From: Streptomyces jeddahensis
Lineage (GTDB): Bacteria > Actinomycetota > Actinomycetes > Streptomycetales > Streptomycetaceae
NCBI RefSeq assembly: GCF_001642995.1
Contig: NZ_LOHS01000097.1
Coordinates: forward strand, 29,594-93,593
Direction of reading: 5' to 3'
DNA: 64,000 bases
Shown here: positions 51,159 through 59,864 of the stretch, piece after piece
How positions within the stretch are numbered: the first letter of the stretch is position 1
Layout: every line of letters begins with the position of its first letter
Translations under genes and position numbers: made by a program
The notes under the pieces: model-generated
Databases searched by the model: none
Told to the model about the DNA's origin: nothing
Seen by the model: the letters and a program-made list of their open reading frames with translations, nothing else

Positions 51159-53225
51159 CTACCGGCGGCCGCGCATGAGCAGATGGAGGAAGTACGGCGT
51201 GCCGATCACCGCGGTCATCAGTCCAGCGCCCAGCTGAGCCGGCGCGATCACGGTTCGGCCTATCAGGTCCGCGGTGCAGACGAGCACGGCGCCCAGGAGC
51301 ACCGAGACCGGGACCACCCGGGCGTGCTGGCGGCCCACCAGGGCACGGGCCGCGTGCGGTGCCACGAGTCCCACGAAGCCGATCGTGCCCGCGGCGGCCA
51401 CGGCGGTGGCGCTCAGCAGGACGCTCAGTACGAGGAAGCCGAGGCGCCCCCGTGCCAGATCGAGGCCCAGGAGCCTCGGGGTGTCCTCGTCGAGCGACAC
51501 GAGGTCGAGCTCGGTGCGCCGCAGCACCGCGATGAGCACGCCCACGGTGAGCACGGCCGCGAGCGGTACCACGTCCGGCAGGGTTCGCCCGTAAGTGGAG
51601 CCCGACAGCCAGGTGAGGGCCTTCGTCGCGTTGAACGGGTCGGTGAGGACGATAAGGAGGCTGATCAGTGCGGCGGTCCCGGTAGCGACGCCGAACCCGA
51701 CGAGGACGAGCCGGTTCTGCTGGAACCCGCCTCGCGCGGCGAGCCCGAAGACGACGACGGAACTGAGCGCGGCGCCCGCGAACGCGGCACCGGCCACGCT
51801 CCATGATCCGGCCACGGGCGCCGTCGTGACGAGCAGCACGGCGCCGAGCGCGGCTCCGCCGGAGACGCCCAGGACACCGGGTTCCGCGAGTGGGTTGCGG
51901 GTCACGGCCTGGACGAGTGTTCCGGCCAGGGCGAGGGCCGCGCCCGCGAGGAGTGCGGCGAGGACCCGGGGCACCCTGGTGTCGAGGACGAAGGCGACGG
52001 TGCGGCCTGCCCTGCCCTGGGCCCAGTTCACCACGTCGCCCAGCAGCAGCTTGCTGTCGCCCAGCAGGACGGCGGCGATCACCACGCCGACGAGTACGGC
52101 CACCAGGACGGTCGTGGTGGTGAGGAAGACGGCCCTGCTCCTGATGCGCAGCCGTTCGGATGCGGCGGCTCCCGCGCTGTCCCGGACCCGTGTGGCCATC
52201 ACGATCAGGAACACCGCGCCGACGAGGCTGGTCGCAACGCCCGTCGGTACGGCGACCGCTAGGTCCGCCGGCACGATCGCGCGCAGGAGCACGTCCGAGC
52301 CGAGAACCAGCACGGCACCGGCCAGGCCCGCGACCGGAAGGCCCGCACGCGCCCGGGTGAAGGGGCGGATTCTGCGGGCGAGGGGACGCACGAGGGCGGG
52401 GGCGCACAGTCCGACGAAGCCGATCGGACCGGCGAGTGTGACGGCCGACGCGGACAGCAGCGCCGCGAGGACGACACCCGTGATCCGGGTGGCACGGACC
52501 GGGACGCCGAGGCCCCGGGCTGCGTCGTCGCCGAGGGCCAGGGCGTCGACCCGCCGGGCGACGAGGAGCAGCCCGGCGAGACCGGCGACACCGATCGGCG
52601 CCATCTGCAGCACGCCGTCGAATCCGTTCTGGGAGATGCTGCCCTGGTTCCACTGGTAGAGGCCCTCGGTCTGCTGGGGGAACAGCAGGAGCAGCCCCTC
52701 GGTGACGGCGGTGAGGCCGAGGGTGAGGGCACTGCCGGCGAGGACGAGCCGGACGGTGCCCGAGCCCAGGCCGGACAGGCCGAGTACGACGGCTGCCGCG
52801 GCGAGGCCGCCGGCGAACGCGATGCCGGAGGAGGCGAACAGCGGGAGCGAGACACCGGTGACCGTGGCCAGCCCGAGGGCCAGGTAGGAGCCGGCGTTCA
52901 CCGCGAGGGTGTCGGGCGAGGCGAGTACGTTGCGGCTGACGGCCTGCAGGGCGGCGCCCGCCATGCCGAGTACGGCCCCGACGAGCAGCCCCGCGGTCGC
53001 CCTCGGCAGGCGGGAGGCGATGACGACGGACGCGTCGGCGGGGTCGGCCTGGCCGGTGAGCGCCTTCCAGACCTCCCCGGCGCCGACGGCGGCCGTGCCC
53101 TGCGTGATGTCCACGACCGCGAGGGCCGCGACCAGCAGGGCCAGGGCGGCCGTCACCGCGGCCGCGCCCGTCCGGGACGTGGCCGCCGACGGACGGGTGG
53201 CGGCAGGTGTCGCGGTGACGGCCAT
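51159..53225 (-). CDS. Iron-siderophore ABC permease, fused double FecCD
   Basis: The 688-residue protein contains two FecCD permease domains in tandem (about 1-345 and 346-688), as in FhuB-type fused permeases. Each half has the FecCD signature: LGMAGAALQAVSRNVLASPDTLAVNAG in the first, LAGTLVQAVTRNPLAEPGVLGVSGGA in the second, and GPIGFVGLCAPALVRPL or GTIGFVGLVAPHAARAL before the loop that contacts the ATPase. ATG 53225 is close behind the binding-protein stop. It is the last gene of the three-gene siderophore uptake operon under the iron box at 55083. Confidence 0.93.
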   Translation of the reverse strand: MAVTATPAATRPSAATSRTGAAAVTAALALLVAALAVVDITQGTAAVGAGEVWKALTGQADPADASVVIASRLPRATAGLLVGAVLGMAGAALQAVSRNVLASPDTLAVNAGSYLALGLATVTGVSLPLFASSGIAFAGGLAAAAVVLGLSGLGSGTVRLVLAGSALTLGLTAVTEGLLLLFPQQTEGLYQWNQGSISQNGFDGVLQMAPIGVAGLAGLLLVARRVDALALGDDAARGLGVPVRATRITGVVLAALLSASAVTLAGPIGFVGLCAPALVRPLARRIRPFTRARAGLPVAGLAGAVLVLGSDVLLRAIVPADLAVAVPTGVATSLVGAVFLIVMATRVRDSAGAAASERLRIRSRAVFLTTTTVLVAVLVGVVIAAVLLGDSKLLLGDVVNWAQGRAGRTVAFVLDTRVPRVLAALLAGAALALAGTLVQAVTRNPLAEPGVLGVSGGAALGAVLLVTTAPVAGSWSVAGAAFAGAALSSVVVFGLAARGGFQQNRLVLVGFGVATGTAALISLLIVLTDPFNATKALTWLSGSTYGRTLPDVVPLAAVLTVGVLIAVLRRTELDLVSLDEDTPRLLGLDLARGRLGFLVLSVLLSATAVAAAGTIGFVGLVAPHAARALVGRQHARVVPVSVLLGAVLVCTADLIGRTVIAPAQLGAGLMTAVIGTPYFLHLLMRGRR

Positions 53226-53229
53226 GGTG

Positions 53230-54219
53230 CTACTTCGTCAGCTCGCCGACGAGGGCGTCGATGTAGGCCCCCATCGACTCGGGGCCGCCGAACATCCAGA
53301 TGCCGTCGGGCAGCCGGTGGACGTTGCCCTTCTTCACGAACGGCAGCGACGTCCACACCTTGTCATCGGCCAGGGCGCCGTTGGCGGTGAACGGCGTGCT
53401 GCTCTTGTCGCCGTCGTTGGCGATGTAGGCGAACTGCACGTCGTCGCCCAGCTTGGTGAGCCCCTCGACGTCGGTGGTGCCGAGCCCGTAGTCCTTGTCG
53501 CCCTTGACCGTCCAGGCGTTCTTCAGGCCGAGCTGCTCATTGACCGCGCCGATGAGCGAGCCGCTGGTGAAGGGCCGGATCGAGACCTGGTTGGAGATGT
53601 CGTAGCCGTCGGCGAAGGCGAGTTCCGCGCCGTCGAGACCGGCGTCCACGAGGGCCTTCTTGCCCTCGGCGACCTTCGCGTCGAAGTCCTTCTTGATCTT
53701 CTCGGCCTGCTCGGTGGTGCCGGTGGCCTGGGCGAGGAGGTCGAGGTTCTTCGTCATCTGCCCGATCGGGTCAGAGGCGTTGGCGGACTGCACCTCCACG
53801 ACCGGGGCGACCGCGCGCAACTGCTTCACGGCAGCCGGCGGCAGGTCGGTGCTGGCGACGATGAGGTCCGGCGACAGGGCGGCGATGGTGTCCATGCTGG
53901 GCTCGCCGCGGGTGCCGATGTCCTTGGGCTCGTTCTTCAGCGGGACCACGGTGTCCCAGGTCTTGTAGCCCTTGACGTCGGCGACGCCGACCGGGTCGAC
54001 ACCCAGCGATATCAGGAGCTCGACTTCGTGCCACTCGGTTCCGACGACCTTCTTGGCCGGCCCGTCGAGTTCCACCTTCGTGCCGGAGGCGTCGGTGAGG
54101 GTGATGGGCTCGGCGCTCTGCTTCGCGTCGGCGTCGGCGGCGGGCTCGGTCGTCCCGCACGCGGTCAGGGTGAGGGCCGCGGCGGTGGCGACCGCCGCGG
54201 TCGCAAGGAGGCGTCTCAT
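53230..54219 (-). CDS. Iron-siderophore ABC transporter substrate-binding lipoprotein
   Basis: The 329 residues have a lipoprotein signal (AAALTLTACGTTE) and the FecB/FhuD fold: VVGTEWHEVELLISLGVDPVGVADVKGY, EPSMDTIAALSPDLIVAS and a C-terminal DGIWMFGGPESMGAYIDALV. Its ATG overlaps the ATPase stop, and the permease starts five bases after its own stop. It binds a ferric siderophore at the membrane surface. The ligand cannot be inferred from the sequence. Confidence 0.92.
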   Translation of the reverse strand: MRRLLATAAVATAAALTLTACGTTEPAADADAKQSAEPITLTDASGTKVELDGPAKKVVGTEWHEVELLISLGVDPVGVADVKGYKTWDTVVPLKNEPKDIGTRGEPSMDTIAALSPDLIVASTDLPPAAVKQLRAVAPVVEVQSANASDPIGQMTKNLDLLAQATGTTEQAEKIKKDFDAKVAEGKKALVDAGLDGAELAFADGYDISNQVSIRPFTSGSLIGAVNEQLGLKNAWTVKGDKDYGLGTTDVEGLTKLGDDVQFAYIANDGDKSSTPFTANGALADDKVWTSLPFVKKGNVHRLPDGIWMFGGPESMGAYIDALVGELTK

Positions 54220-55076
54220 GAGGTGATGCTGAGCCTTTCGCTTCGGGTGTGGTGTCGGCCGATCGCGCGGGTGCGCAGCCGGCCCGTGACGGGGTCTGTG
54301 TCGACCTCGACGCGGATGCCGTACGTGTCGGTCAGCCGTTGCGGTGTCAGCACGTCCTCGGGGAGGCCGTCGGCGATGATCCGTCCTGTGTGGAGCAGCA
54401 CGATCCGGTCGGCGACGGCCGCGGCCTGGTCGAGGTCGTGCAGGACGGCACCGACAGCGATGCCGTGTTCGTCCGCCAGGTCGCGGATGAGGTCCAGGAG
54501 TTCGATCTGGTACCGCAGATCGAGGTAGGTCGTCGGCTCGTCGAGGAGCAGCACGCCGGTCTCCTGCGCCAGGCAGCCGGCCAGCCAGACGCGCTGGAGT
54601 TGTCCTCCGGACAGGTGCTCGACGCCGCGCTCGGCGAGTTCCGCGACGCCCGTCATGGCGAGCGCGCGGTCCACCGCCACCCGGCCGTCCGGATCCGCCT
54701 TGCCCCAGCGGCCCCGGTACGGGTAGCGGCCGAACTCGACGACGTCCCGTACGGTCAGCCCGCTGGGGGTGGGACGCCCCTGGGTCAACATGGCGACATG
54801 GCGCGAGAACTCACGGGCGGTCAGGGCAAGGCCGTCGATGTCGGTGTCGATCGCGAGCGTGGCGGACCGGGGCCGCTGCAGCCGCGCGATCGTCCGCAGC
54901 AGCGTCGACTTCCCACTGCCGTTCGGACCCACCAGGACGGTCACTTCGCCGGGCCGCAGCGTCAACGACGCGTCGTGGACGACATCGACGCCGTCGTACG
55001 CCACGGTCACACCCGTGGCCGACAGTTCATGGCCACGGGGACGCCTGGCCGCGGAGGTCCCTTTACCGACATTCAC
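54216..55076 (-). CDS. Iron-siderophore ABC transporter ATP-binding protein (FecE/FhuC-like)
   Basis: The 286 residues carry Walker A VGPNGSGKSTLLRTIARL, signature LSGGQLQRVWLAG, Walker B LLLDEPTTYLDLR and the switch motif AVLHDLDQAAAVADRIVLL. GTG 55076 lies only seven bases from the iron box, so the transcript is likely leaderless or nearly so. It is the first gene of the operon, followed by the binding lipoprotein and double permease. DmdR/IdeR-type repression by iron is expected. Confidence 0.92.
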   Translation of the reverse strand: MNVGKGTSAARRPRGHELSATGVTVAYDGVDVVHDASLTLRPGEVTVLVGPNGSGKSTLLRTIARLQRPRSATLAIDTDIDGLALTAREFSRHVAMLTQGRPTPSGLTVRDVVEFGRYPYRGRWGKADPDGRVAVDRALAMTGVAELAERGVEHLSGGQLQRVWLAGCLAQETGVLLLDEPTTYLDLRYQIELLDLIRDLADEHGIAVGAVLHDLDQAAAVADRIVLLHTGRIIADGLPEDVLTPQRLTDTYGIRVEVDTDPVTGRLRTRAIGRHHTRSERLSITS

Positions 55077-55082
55077 GCCGCG

Positions 55083-55099
55083 AAGGTTAGCCTAACCTT
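55083..55099. promoter_or_regulatory. Iron box (DmdR1/IdeR site)
   Basis: AAGGTTAGCCTAACCTT is a perfect 8-1-8 palindrome matching the TTAGGTTAGGCTAACCTAA iron-box pattern. It stands seven bases from the ATPase start and about 320 bases from the exporter-like pair start, so it may control one or both directions. Confidence 0.85.
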
Positions 55100-55416
55100 A
55101 CAGTTGACTGGAAGGTGTCGGATCGAACGCAAGGCCAAATATCGCCAGACTTCGGGAATGGTCGGGATCGAGCTAGCTGCCCGGTGCAGCGACGGGTCGA
55201 TGGTGGACAGCGGTTCCACCGCCCTGCTGCTCAAGGAGCTGAAGAGGAAGTCGACTTGGCGGCGGCTGGGCGACGTCGAGGCGGGCAGACACCATCTGCT
55301 CCGGGGACCTTGGCCGCAGGTGTCGACTCTGGAATCGTACAGATGTCGCCATCCCACCCGACCGAAGGATCAAGGGCGAGGCGCGTCAGACGGAGCAGGT
55401 CACCAGACGGAGAGTT
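55100..55416. other. 317-base region between the iron box and the ABC pair
   Basis: A 101-codon frame (55115-55420) ends on the start of the following gene with GTGA, but its composition is Arg/Gly/Ser-rich and reads like noise. Another frame starts at 55158 without a stop before 55832. I find no recognisable protein. Promoter elements for the ABC pair should lie here, but no strong consensus or second iron box is seen. Confidence 0.4.
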
Positions 55417-57204
55417 GTGAGCACCACCGACACGCGCGTCGCCCCGGCAACCCTGCGCACGGCGACCGGACGCGAGGCCACCCGATGGGTCGCGGCACAC
55501 TGCCGGGACGTGCCATGGCTGACGGCCGCCACCGTGCTCACCACGGTGGCCGGGGCGGCGCTCCAGGTGCTCCCGGTGCTGCTGCTCGGCTGGGTGGTCG
55601 ACGGGGTCGTCGAGGGCGCATCGCGCTCGATCCTCGTCACCATCGGGGTGTTGATGGGGGCCGCCGCGCTGCTCGGCGCGGCGGCCACCGCGGTGTCGAC
55701 CTACCTGATAGGGCGGCTGGGCGCGGATCTGCTCGCGCGGCTGCGGGAAGGCGCCGTACGGGCGGTGCTGGGGATGCCGAGCGCACGGATCGAGCAGGTC
55801 GGCCGGGGCGACGTGCTGTCCCGGGTCGGTGACGACGTGGCCGTCATCTCCAAGGGCATACGAACGGCCATCCCCACGGTGTTCTCGGCAGGAGTGCTGG
55901 TCGTCATCGCCACGTTCGGCATGTTCGGACTGGACTGGCGGCTCGGCCTGGCGGGCGCCGGCGCCCTGCCCGCATACGCGCTGGCCCTGCGCTGGTATCT
56001 CCCCCGGTCCGCCCCGCTCTACCGGAAGCAGCGGGCGGCCCAGGCCGACCGTGCACAGGCGTTGATCAGCGGTCTGAACGGGATCGACACGGTCCGGGCG
56101 TACCGCCTGGAGGACGCCTTCCGCGAGAAGGTCACCAGCGAGTCGTGGCGGGTGCGCGATCTCGGCATCGAGGTGTTCCGGTTCTTCGGCCGGTTCGTCG
56201 GCAGGGAGAACCGCGCCGAGTTCATCGGGCTGGTCCTGATCATCGTGGTGGGATACGCCCTGTTGGAGGCCGATGCCGCCAGCCTGGGCGAGGTGTCGGC
56301 GGCCCCGCTGCTGTTCCACCGGCTGTTCACCCCGCTGGGCGCCATCATGTTCACCTTCGACGAGGCGCAGAAGTCGGGCGCGAGCCTGACCCGGCTGGTC
56401 GGGGTGCTGGGGGAGGCCGCGGAGGACCGGCTGGTGGGCGACGCGTCCGTCGCGCCGGCGTCCGCCGCGCCGTTGCCGGTGACGGTGGAGGGTCTGACGT
56501 TCCGTTATCCCGCCACGGAGGAGCCGGTCCTGAAGGATGTCGACCTGACGATCCCGGCCGGCGGTTCGCTCGCGCTGGTGGGCGCGACGGGCGCGGGCAA
56601 GACGACCCTGGCCGCGCTGATCGCGGGCATCGGGACCCCGCAGGCCGGATCGGTGCGCGTCGGGTCGACCGACCTCGCCGGTCTGGACGAGGCCGGGGCG
56701 CGGGCCTTGGTCAGCATCCTGACGCAGGAGACGCACATGTTCTCCGGTCCGCTCGCCGACGACCTGCGGCTGGCGGCACCGGAGGCGACCGACGCCGAGC
56801 TGATGGACGCGTTGCGCACGGTCGGCGCCGACGGCTGGGTCGACGCGCTGCCCAATGGGCTGAACACCCTGGTCGGCGAGGGCGGCGAGCGCCTGGACGT
56901 CACCAAGGTCGCCCAGATCGCCCTGGCCCGGCTGGTGCTGGCCCGGTCGCCGGTGGTGGTGCTGGACGAGTCGACCGCGGAGGCGGGCAGCGAGGGCGCC
57001 GCCGAGCTGGAGCGAGCCGTGCTGGCCGCGTGCTCGGGCCGGACCACCTTGTTCGTGGCGCACCGGCTGACCCAGGCGATGGCGGCGGACCGGATCGCCG
57101 TGCTGGACGCGGGACGCGTTGTGGAGCAGGGAACCCACGAGGAGTTGGTGTCTCTGGGCGGCCGGTATGCGCGACTGTGGCGGGCCTGGAAAGAAGGCAG
57201 TTAG
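55417..57204 (+). CDS. ABC exporter-fold half-transporter with degenerate signature motif (IrtA/IrtB-like partner 1)
   Basis: A 595-residue protein with an N-terminal six-helix exporter domain (about 1-320) and C-terminal ATPase. Walker A GATGAGKTT (about 390-398) and Walker B VVVLDES with a catalytic Glu (about 513-519) are intact. The signature motif, usually LSGGQ, reads LDVTK (about 493-497). Its partner at 57282 has the opposite defects. GTG 55417 follows CGGAGAGTT. Beside siderophore uptake genes, an IrtAB- or YbtPQ-type importer of ferric siderophore is a reasonable model; efflux is the alternative. Confidence 0.85.
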   Translation: MSTTDTRVAPATLRTATGREATRWVAAHCRDVPWLTAATVLTTVAGAALQVLPVLLLGWVVDGVVEGASRSILVTIGVLMGAAALLGAAATAVSTYLIGRLGADLLARLREGAVRAVLGMPSARIEQVGRGDVLSRVGDDVAVISKGIRTAIPTVFSAGVLVVIATFGMFGLDWRLGLAGAGALPAYALALRWYLPRSAPLYRKQRAAQADRAQALISGLNGIDTVRAYRLEDAFREKVTSESWRVRDLGIEVFRFFGRFVGRENRAEFIGLVLIIVVGYALLEADAASLGEVSAAPLLFHRLFTPLGAIMFTFDEAQKSGASLTRLVGVLGEAAEDRLVGDASVAPASAAPLPVTVEGLTFRYPATEEPVLKDVDLTIPAGGSLALVGATGAGKTTLAALIAGIGTPQAGSVRVGSTDLAGLDEAGARALVSILTQETHMFSGPLADDLRLAAPEATDAELMDALRTVGADGWVDALPNGLNTLVGEGGERLDVTKVAQIALARLVLARSPVVVLDESTAEAGSEGAAELERAVLAACSGRTTLFVAHRLTQAMAADRIAVLDAGRVVEQGTHEELVSLGGRYARLWRAWKEGS

Positions 57205-57281
57205 GTGACTCTGATTCAGATGTGGGGCCAGCCCTCATGCGATGGAAAGGGACGCTGAGTCGCCGATGACGAAACCGAGCC

Positions 57282-58982
57282 ATGACAACTGCTGACACGC
57301 GGCGGTCCCGTCCGGGGTCCGACATCCTCCGGACCGCACTGCGCCGCAACATCGGCGCCATGGCCTGGGGCACCCTCCTCATGGGCCTGTACCAGGCGGG
57401 TGAGACCGCCTTTCCCATCGCGCTCGGCCTGATCGTCGAACACACGATGCGGGACCGAAGCCTCGGCTCCCTCGCCCTGTCGATCGCCGCCTTGGCCGTG
57501 ATCATCACGACCGTGTCGCTGTCGTGGCGGTTCGGGATGCGCATCCTGCAGAAGGCCAACACGACCGAGGCGCACCGCTGGCGGGTGCGCGTAGCGGCCT
57601 GCGGACTTCAGCCGGTGGCCAGGGACGTCGACCTCAAGTCCGGCGAGGTGCTGACCATCGCCACCGAGGACGCCGACCAGACCGCCGACATCATCGAGGT
57701 GGTGCCGCTGCTGATCAGCTCGCTGGTCGCGGTGCTGGTCGCGGCGGTCGCGCTGGGCCTGGCCGACGTCCGGCTCGGCCTGCTGGTCATCGTCGGAACC
57801 GTCGCGATCCTGTCGATCCTGAGCGTGATGTCCAAGCGGATCGGCGCCAGTACCCGCGAACAGCAGGCCCGGGTGGCGCGGGCGGGCGCGAAGGTCGCCG
57901 ACCTGATCACCGGCCTGCGCCCGCTGCACGGCTTCGGCGGCAACCACGCGGCGTTCCTGTCCTATCGGAAGGTCAGCACGGAGGCGAAGCACCAGGCGAT
58001 CACCGTTGCCAGGGTGAACGGCGCGTACGCGGGCACCGCGCTGGCCCTCAACGCGATCCTTGCCGCCGCCGTGACCCTGACGGCGGGCTGGCTGGCGTTC
58101 GACGGCCGGATCACCATCGGGCAGCTCGTCATGGCCGTGGGACTGGCGCAGTTCATCATCGAACCGCTCAAGCTGTTCTCGGAGATGCCGAAGTACGTGA
58201 TGATCGCGCGCGCGTCGGCCGAGCGGATGGCGCTGGTGCTGGCCGCGCCGCCGGTGACGACCCCGGGGGTGGAGCGCCCGGCCGCGGGCGGAGACCTCGA
58301 GATCGACTGCGTCCGGTACGGGTCCCTGCGCAAGCTCAAGTTCCAGGTGCCCGCCGGCGAGTTCGTGGCGATCGCCGCCTACCAGCCGCGCGCGGCGGCC
58401 GACCTCGCGACGATCCTGGCCGTGAACGTCCCACCCGACGCGTACGAGGGAGTGGTGCGGGTCAGTGGGCAGGAGCTCGCGGACCTGTCGATCGAGGCGG
58501 TCCGCGAGCACATGCTCGTGAACCCGTACGACGGGGAGATCTTCGCGGGCACCCTCCGCACGAACATCGACCCGTCGGGCACCAGCCGGATGGTCCCCGA
58601 GGCCGTCGAGGCGTCCATGCTGACCGACTTCGTTGCTCTCCACCGCGAAGGGCTCGACTACGGCGTCCGCGACCGCGGCGCCAACCTATCCGGTGGGCAG
58701 CGCCAACGGCTGTCTCTGGCCCGCGCCCTCGCCGCCGACACCGACATCCTCGTCCTGCACGACCCGACGACAGCCGTCGACGCGGTCACCGAACAGCTCA
58801 TCGCGCGGGGCATCGCGAAGCTGCGCCGGGGCCGGACCACCCTCGTGATCACCAGCAGCCCGGCCCTCCTGGACGCCGCCGACCGCGTCCTCGTCCTGGA
58901 CGACGGTGTCATCACCGCCGAGGGCACACACCGCAACCTCCTCGTCACCGACGAGGACTACCGCCTGGCCGTGGCCCGGTGA
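57282..58982 (+). CDS. ABC exporter-fold half-transporter with degenerate Walker A (partner 2)
   Basis: The 566 residues again join an exporter membrane domain (about 1-310) to an ATPase domain. The signature LSGGQRQRLSLARAL (about 469-483) is intact, but the Walker A region reads AIAAYQPRAAADLATI with no GxxGxGK, and the Walker B motif ends VLHDPTT with Pro in place of the catalytic Glu. It can therefore only form one working ATP site, with partner 1's Walker A and its own signature. ATG 57282 has a weak ribosome site. It lies 77 bases after partner 1, in the same transcript. Confidence 0.86.
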   Translation: MTTADTRRSRPGSDILRTALRRNIGAMAWGTLLMGLYQAGETAFPIALGLIVEHTMRDRSLGSLALSIAALAVIITTVSLSWRFGMRILQKANTTEAHRWRVRVAACGLQPVARDVDLKSGEVLTIATEDADQTADIIEVVPLLISSLVAVLVAAVALGLADVRLGLLVIVGTVAILSILSVMSKRIGASTREQQARVARAGAKVADLITGLRPLHGFGGNHAAFLSYRKVSTEAKHQAITVARVNGAYAGTALALNAILAAAVTLTAGWLAFDGRITIGQLVMAVGLAQFIIEPLKLFSEMPKYVMIARASAERMALVLAAPPVTTPGVERPAAGGDLEIDCVRYGSLRKLKFQVPAGEFVAIAAYQPRAAADLATILAVNVPPDAYEGVVRVSGQELADLSIEAVREHMLVNPYDGEIFAGTLRTNIDPSGTSRMVPEAVEASMLTDFVALHREGLDYGVRDRGANLSGGQRQRLSLARALAADTDILVLHDPTTAVDAVTEQLIARGIAKLRRGRTTLVITSSPALLDAADRVLVLDDGVITAEGTHRNLLVTDEDYRLAVAR

Positions 58983-58987
58983 CCTGC

Positions 58988-59068
58988 GGGCTGTAGGTAG
59001 TCGTTCCGCAGGGCGGTGGGGGCACCGCCCATGCCCTTAAGGCAATGGGGGAGGGGTGGGCACAGCCC
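58988..59068. repeat. Intergenic palindromic repeat, copy D (long form)
   Basis: An 81-bp element bounded by GGGCTGT and ACAGCCC with the CTTAAG-centred insert (CCATGCCCTTAAGGCAATGG), like copy A. It lies between the ABC pair and the FetB-like gene. Confidence 0.78.
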
Positions 59069-59083
59069 ACGAGCGGCCTCGGG

Positions 59084-59845
59084 TCAGGTGCCGCGCGGCG
59101 GCCTGCGGATCTTGTCGCGGGCCACTAGCTCCAGTACGACCGCGACCGCGACGGCCTCCACCGCCAGCAGGGCGACCAGGACGAACAGCTGGACCGCTCC
59201 GGCCAGCAGGGGTGAAGCGCCGCCGAGGAGCATGCCGATGAACGCGCCGGGCAGAGTGACCAGCCCGACCGTTCTCGTCTGGTCGAGTGCCGGGATCAGT
59301 GCCCCGGCGGCAGACGGCCGGGCGATCTCCAGCCGGGCTTCCCGGTCCAGGAGCCCGATGGACAAGGCGGCCTCGACCTCTCCGCGGCGCGTCTCCAGTT
59401 CCTCCAGCGCGCGCCGCCCGGCGAGCACCGTCGCGGTCAGCGCGCCCCCGATGAGGATGCCGGTGACGGGGATCAGAGCAATGCCCTTGACGGGGAGCAG
59501 CCCGATGGCCACGAGCAGCAGGACGACCGGGAACACGGCTGAGCCGATGGGTACGGCGGCCCACCACCAGGTGTGGTTGCTGGTGATGCGGCGGCCGGCC
59601 GTCCACGTCGCCACCGCGAACATCACGGCGAGGAAGCCGAAGAGCAGCGGGCGCGAGCCGAGCGCCCACCGGACGACAGCCGCGACCGCGGCCAGCTGCA
59701 CGGTCGCCCGAAGCCCGGCGGTGACGATCGCGCGGCTGTGCCCGAGGCTGGCCAGCGCTGTCACCGCGGCTCCTGCGACGAGCAGCACCGCGAGCGCGAT
59801 GGCCAGGGTCGGGTTCACCGGGAGCAGGGTGGAGGCCGACGTCAT
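59084..59845 (-). CDS. FetB-family (UPF0014) membrane protein
   Basis: The 253 residues carry about seven transmembrane helices and the family segments LRATVQLAAVAAVVRWALG, NHTWWWAAVPIGSAVFPVVLLL, GIALIPVTGILIGGALTATVLAGRRALEELETRRGEVEAALSIG and LVTLPGAFIGMLLGGASPLLAGAVQ. E. coli FetB exports iron with the ATPase FetA, and no FetA gene adjoins it here. ATG 59845 is used; a GTG at 59848 is possible. It follows the kinase gene by 19 bases, so both may form one unit. Confidence 0.88.
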   Translation of the reverse strand: MTSASTLLPVNPTLAIALAVLLVAGAAVTALASLGHSRAIVTAGLRATVQLAAVAAVVRWALGSRPLLFGFLAVMFAVATWTAGRRITSNHTWWWAAVPIGSAVFPVVLLLVAIGLLPVKGIALIPVTGILIGGALTATVLAGRRALEELETRRGEVEAALSIGLLDREARLEIARPSAAGALIPALDQTRTVGLVTLPGAFIGMLLGGASPLLAGAVQLFVLVALLAVEAVAVAVVLELVARDKIRRPPRGT

Positions 59846-59864
59846 CACGACCCCAGGCACCCCA

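Noticed and set aside
55115..55420. 101-codon frame between iron box and ABC pair
   Set aside because: Composition reads as noise and there is no ribosome site; the GTGA overlap with the next start may be chance. Kept only as an uncertain finding.
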